Source of the DNA: Salinivibrio sp. ES.052
GTDB taxonomy: Bacteria > Pseudomonadota > Gammaproteobacteria > Enterobacterales > Vibrionaceae
DNA length: 64,000 nucleotides
Assembly (NCBI RefSeq): GCF_900141775.1
Contig: NZ_FSRI01000001.1
Coordinates: forward strand, 1,830,251-1,894,250
Reading direction: 5' to 3'
Of the stretch, positions 62,001-64,000 are shown one piece after another. The notes beneath the pieces are model-generated. The model saw only the letters and a list, made by a program, of their open reading frames with translations, was not told where the DNA came from and ran no database searches. Each line of letters opens with the position of its first letter. Within the stretch, counting starts at the first letter, position 1. Made by a program: the position numbers and the translations under genes.

Positions 62001-63483
62001 GGCGTTAGTCTCGGTCAAGTTAGTCTCTGAACCCGGTGTCGGCACGATTGCAACTGGGGTGGCGAAAGCCTATGCCGACTTAATCACCATCTCTGGTTAT
62101 GATGGAGGAACGGGTGCCAGCCCGCTGACATCAGTCAAATATGCAGGTAGCCCTTGGGAGCTCGGACTAGCCGAAACCCAACAAGCATTGGTCGAAAACG
62201 GCCTACGCCATAAAATCCGCTTGCAAGTCGATGGCGGCTTAAAAACCGGCCTCGATATCATCAAAGCGGCGATTTTAGGTGCAGAGAGTTTCGGCTTTGG
62301 TACTGCCCCGATGGTGGCGCTTGGTTGTAAATACCTCCGTATTTGCCACCTGAATAATTGTGCGACAGGTGTGGCCACGCAAGATGAAACCTTGCGTAAA
62401 GACTACTTCAAAGGTCTCCCAGAGCAGGTGATGAATTTCTTCAAAGGCTTGGGTGAAGAAGTACGTGAACTGCTGGCTGAGCTCGGTGTCGAGAAACTGA
62501 CCGATCTGATTGGACGTACCGACCTGTTAGAAGCTGTTGATGGTTTCACTGCCAAGCAACTGAAGCTGGATTTAAGCCATATTCTTGATGCACCTACTCC
62601 TTGGCCAGGAAAAACCCTGTACTGCAGTGAGCCCAATACGCCATTTGATAACGCCGCACTGAACCAAGCGTTACTCAGTGAGATGCGTGAAGCGATTGAG
62701 GCCAACCATAGTGCAAGCATCTATCGTTCAGTAAGTAATACCGACCGTTCAGTCGGTGCCAGCTTATCTGGTGCCATTGCTAAGCGTTATGGCAACCCAG
62801 GGATGGCCGCTAACCCTCTTGATATTCAGTTACAAGGCACGGCGGGGCAATCCTTGGGCGTATGGAATGCTGCTGGAGTCAATATCACCTTAGTGGGGGA
62901 TGCGAACGATTATGTGGGCAAAGGCATGAGTGGCGGTCAGATTGTGATTCATCCACCCGTGGGATCAGCCTTTGCAAGCCATGAATCTACGATTATGGGG
63001 AACACCTGCTTATATGGCGCAACGGGGGGGAAACTCTTCGCCGCTGGTAAAGCGGGTGAGCGCTTTGCGGTACGTAACTCAGGCGCCCATGCCATTGTGG
63101 AAGGTGCGGGCGATAATGCCTGTGAATATATGACCGGCGGTATTGTGGCGATTTTAGGTCGTACCGGTGTCAACTTTGGTGCCGGAATGACCGGTGGCTT
63201 TGCGTATGTGCTTGATGAAGACGGTGACTTTAGTGCCCACATCAACCCCGAATTGGTTGAAGCACTGTCACTGGAATCACTCGCGATTCACCAAGAACAC
63301 CTACGTGGCCTGATAGCCCAACACCTCGAATTGACTGGTTCTGACCGGGCACAACAGCTGTTAGATGCTTTTGACCATTGGGTGCATCGCTTCTATCTGG
63401 TGAAGCCAAAGGCGGCAGATGTGAATACCTTATTAGGCCATCAGAGTCGTAGCGCGACGGAGTTGCGCGTTCAGGCGCAGTAA
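59017..63483 (+). CDS. gltB: Glutamate synthase (NADPH) large subunit
   Basis: Makes glutamate from glutamine and 2-oxoglutarate. The 1488 residues match the E. coli enzyme. The N-terminal nucleophile is Cys13 in EKDNCGFGL, exposed after propeptide removal. The order is a glutamine amidotransferase domain, a central domain, an FMN-binding TIM barrel with the 3Fe-4S cysteines in [12 protein letters not shown], and the C-terminal GXG repeat domain ([20 protein letters not shown]). A ribosome binding site AAGGGAG precedes the ATG. gltD follows after 12 bases. Confidence 0.98.
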   Translation: MSLYNPMLEKDNCGFGLIAHQEGEPSHKLVRTAIAALDRMTHRGGINSDGKTGDGCGLLLQKPDRFFRLIAEQNQWNLSRLYAVGMIFLSTDPAKAQQAKQRFEQEINTETLSVVGWRTVPTNPDVLGDIAKQSQPVIEQVFINGPAGWRARDLERRLYIARRRAEKALEDDADFYVTSLSTQTIVYKGLCMPADLPRFYTDLADLRLESSICLFHQRFSTNTQPRWPLAQPFRYLAHNGEINTIDGNRQWARTRAYKFNSPLLPDLHQAAPFVNESGSDSSSLDNMMEVFLSGGMDLFRAMRLLVPPAWQNHPDMDDELRAFYDFNSMHMEPWDGPAGIVMSDGRYAACNLDRNGLRPARYVVTKDKFITLASEIGIWDYAPDEVSEKGRVGPGELLVIDTREGKIWHSGEIDDELKSRHPYRKWLDQHVRRLTPFEDLDPETSEGSRNLKDAQLKTYQKLFGMSNEEVDQVVKVLGDIGQEATGSMGDDTPMAVLSSRPRSVSDYFRQKFAQVTNPPIDPLRENHVMSLATCIGREMNVFCETDGHAERVAFKSPVLLFSDLVQLLELDDTYYRNSILDINYDPSQKTLHQAILDLCDQAERCVRDGTVLVVLSDRSINKDSLPIPAAMAVGAVQKRLVSQNLRCDANIIIETGSARDPHQFAVLLGFGATAVYPYLAYETLANLVDIGAVNKPYRDVMVNFRNGINKGLYKIMSKMGISTIASYRCSQLFEAIGLHDDVIDLCFKGVASRIQGANFDDFQQDLINLSRRAWIKRKPLEHGGLLKYVHDGEYHAYNPDVVTNLQSAVRSGEAMDYKTYAKTVNERPVATLRDLMQLKKADTPIALDRVEPATELFKRFDSAAMSIGALSPEAHEALAIAMNRLGGHSNSGEGGEDPRRFNSERNSRIKQIASGRFGVTPHYLTNADVLQIKVAQGAKPGEGGQLPGHKVTAEIAKLRFSVPGVTLISPPPHHDIYSIEDLAQLIFDLKQVNPQALVSVKLVSEPGVGTIATGVAKAYADLITISGYDGGTGASPLTSVKYAGSPWELGLAETQQALVENGLRHKIRLQVDGGLKTGLDIIKAAILGAESFGFGTAPMVALGCKYLRICHLNNCATGVATQDETLRKDYFKGLPEQVMNFFKGLGEEVRELLAELGVEKLTDLIGRTDLLEAVDGFTAKQLKLDLSHILDAPTPWPGKTLYCSEPNTPFDNAALNQALLSEMREAIEANHSASIYRSVSNTDRSVGASLSGAIAKRYGNPGMAANPLDIQLQGTAGQSLGVWNAAGVNITLVGDANDYVGKGMSGGQIVIHPPVGSAFASHESTIMGNTCLYGATGGKLFAAGKAGERFAVRNSGAHAIVEGAGDNACEYMTGGIVAILGRTGVNFGAGMTGGFAYVLDEDGDFSAHINPELVEALSLESLAIHQEHLRGLIAQHLELTGSDRAQQLLDAFDHWVHRFYLVKPKAADVNTLLGHQSRSATELRVQAQ

Positions 63484-64000
<517 letters not shown>

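Overview
The window looks like core chromosome of a gamma-proteobacterium of the family Vibrionaceae. The basis is protein similarity and gene order recalled from knowledge of the family: the eno-ftsB-ispD-ispF-truD-surE-pcm-nlpD-rpoS run, a DUF3545 protein, linked ArcA and ArcB, and a BarA/VarS hybrid kinase next to relA-rlmD. Base composition near 50% G+C would suit Salinivibrio or Grimontia, but the genus is a guess. No rRNA, tRNA, insertion sequence, prophage or CRISPR array is visible.

Layout. 1-9622 is a long minus-strand run: mazG, pyrG, eno, ftsB, ispD, ispF, truD, surE, pcm, nlpD and the 5' part of rpoS. 9675-13293 holds relA and rlmD (minus), with barA (plus) divergent from rlmD. 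16239-25188 is a second minus-strand run covering envelope stress, secretion, translation and RNA processing: rpoE-rseA-rseB-rseC-lepA-lepB-rnc-era-recO-pdxJ-acpS, with nadB divergent from rpoE. 27194-29774 holds a chemoreceptor with an HBM-like sensor domain and the sdhE/ygfX pair. 29990-32453 holds ygfZ, a YbaK-like deacylase and a LysR regulator (plus). 32505-36095 is the ubiquinone cluster ygfB-ubiH-ubiI followed by an isolated gcvH. 36571-40005 holds zapA, 6S RNA, fau, rpiA and serA. 40080-44532 holds a frameshifted yaaA, an AGCS sodium symporter, DUF3545, ung and the anaerobically induced grcA. 44584-49446 is the thrLABC operon with a clear attenuator. Divergent from it is an isolated aceK, followed by a small outer-membrane-like protein, an RraA-like protein and a DUF3293 protein. 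53448-58406 holds arcA, facing a minus-strand pair of a PAS/GGDEF diguanylate cyclase and arcB. The window ends with gltB and the start of gltD.

How the genes fit together. Stress and redox control dominate: RpoS, RelA, BarA, RpoE/RseABC, ArcAB, 6S RNA, GrcA and AceK all adjust growth or central carbon flow to starvation, envelope damage or oxygen. Amino acid supply is covered by serA, thrABC and gltBD.

No obviously new defence or mobile system is present. The points most worth a second look are:
- ArcB keeps the redox cysteine C180 but lacks the C241 equivalent.
- A possible FNR-linked short transcript or attenuator lies in front of arcA.
- A 41-codon ORF with a strong ribosome binding site sits behind stacked repeats between ung and grcA.
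- gcvH and aceK are both separated from their usual partners.
- yaaA is broken by one base in a G run.
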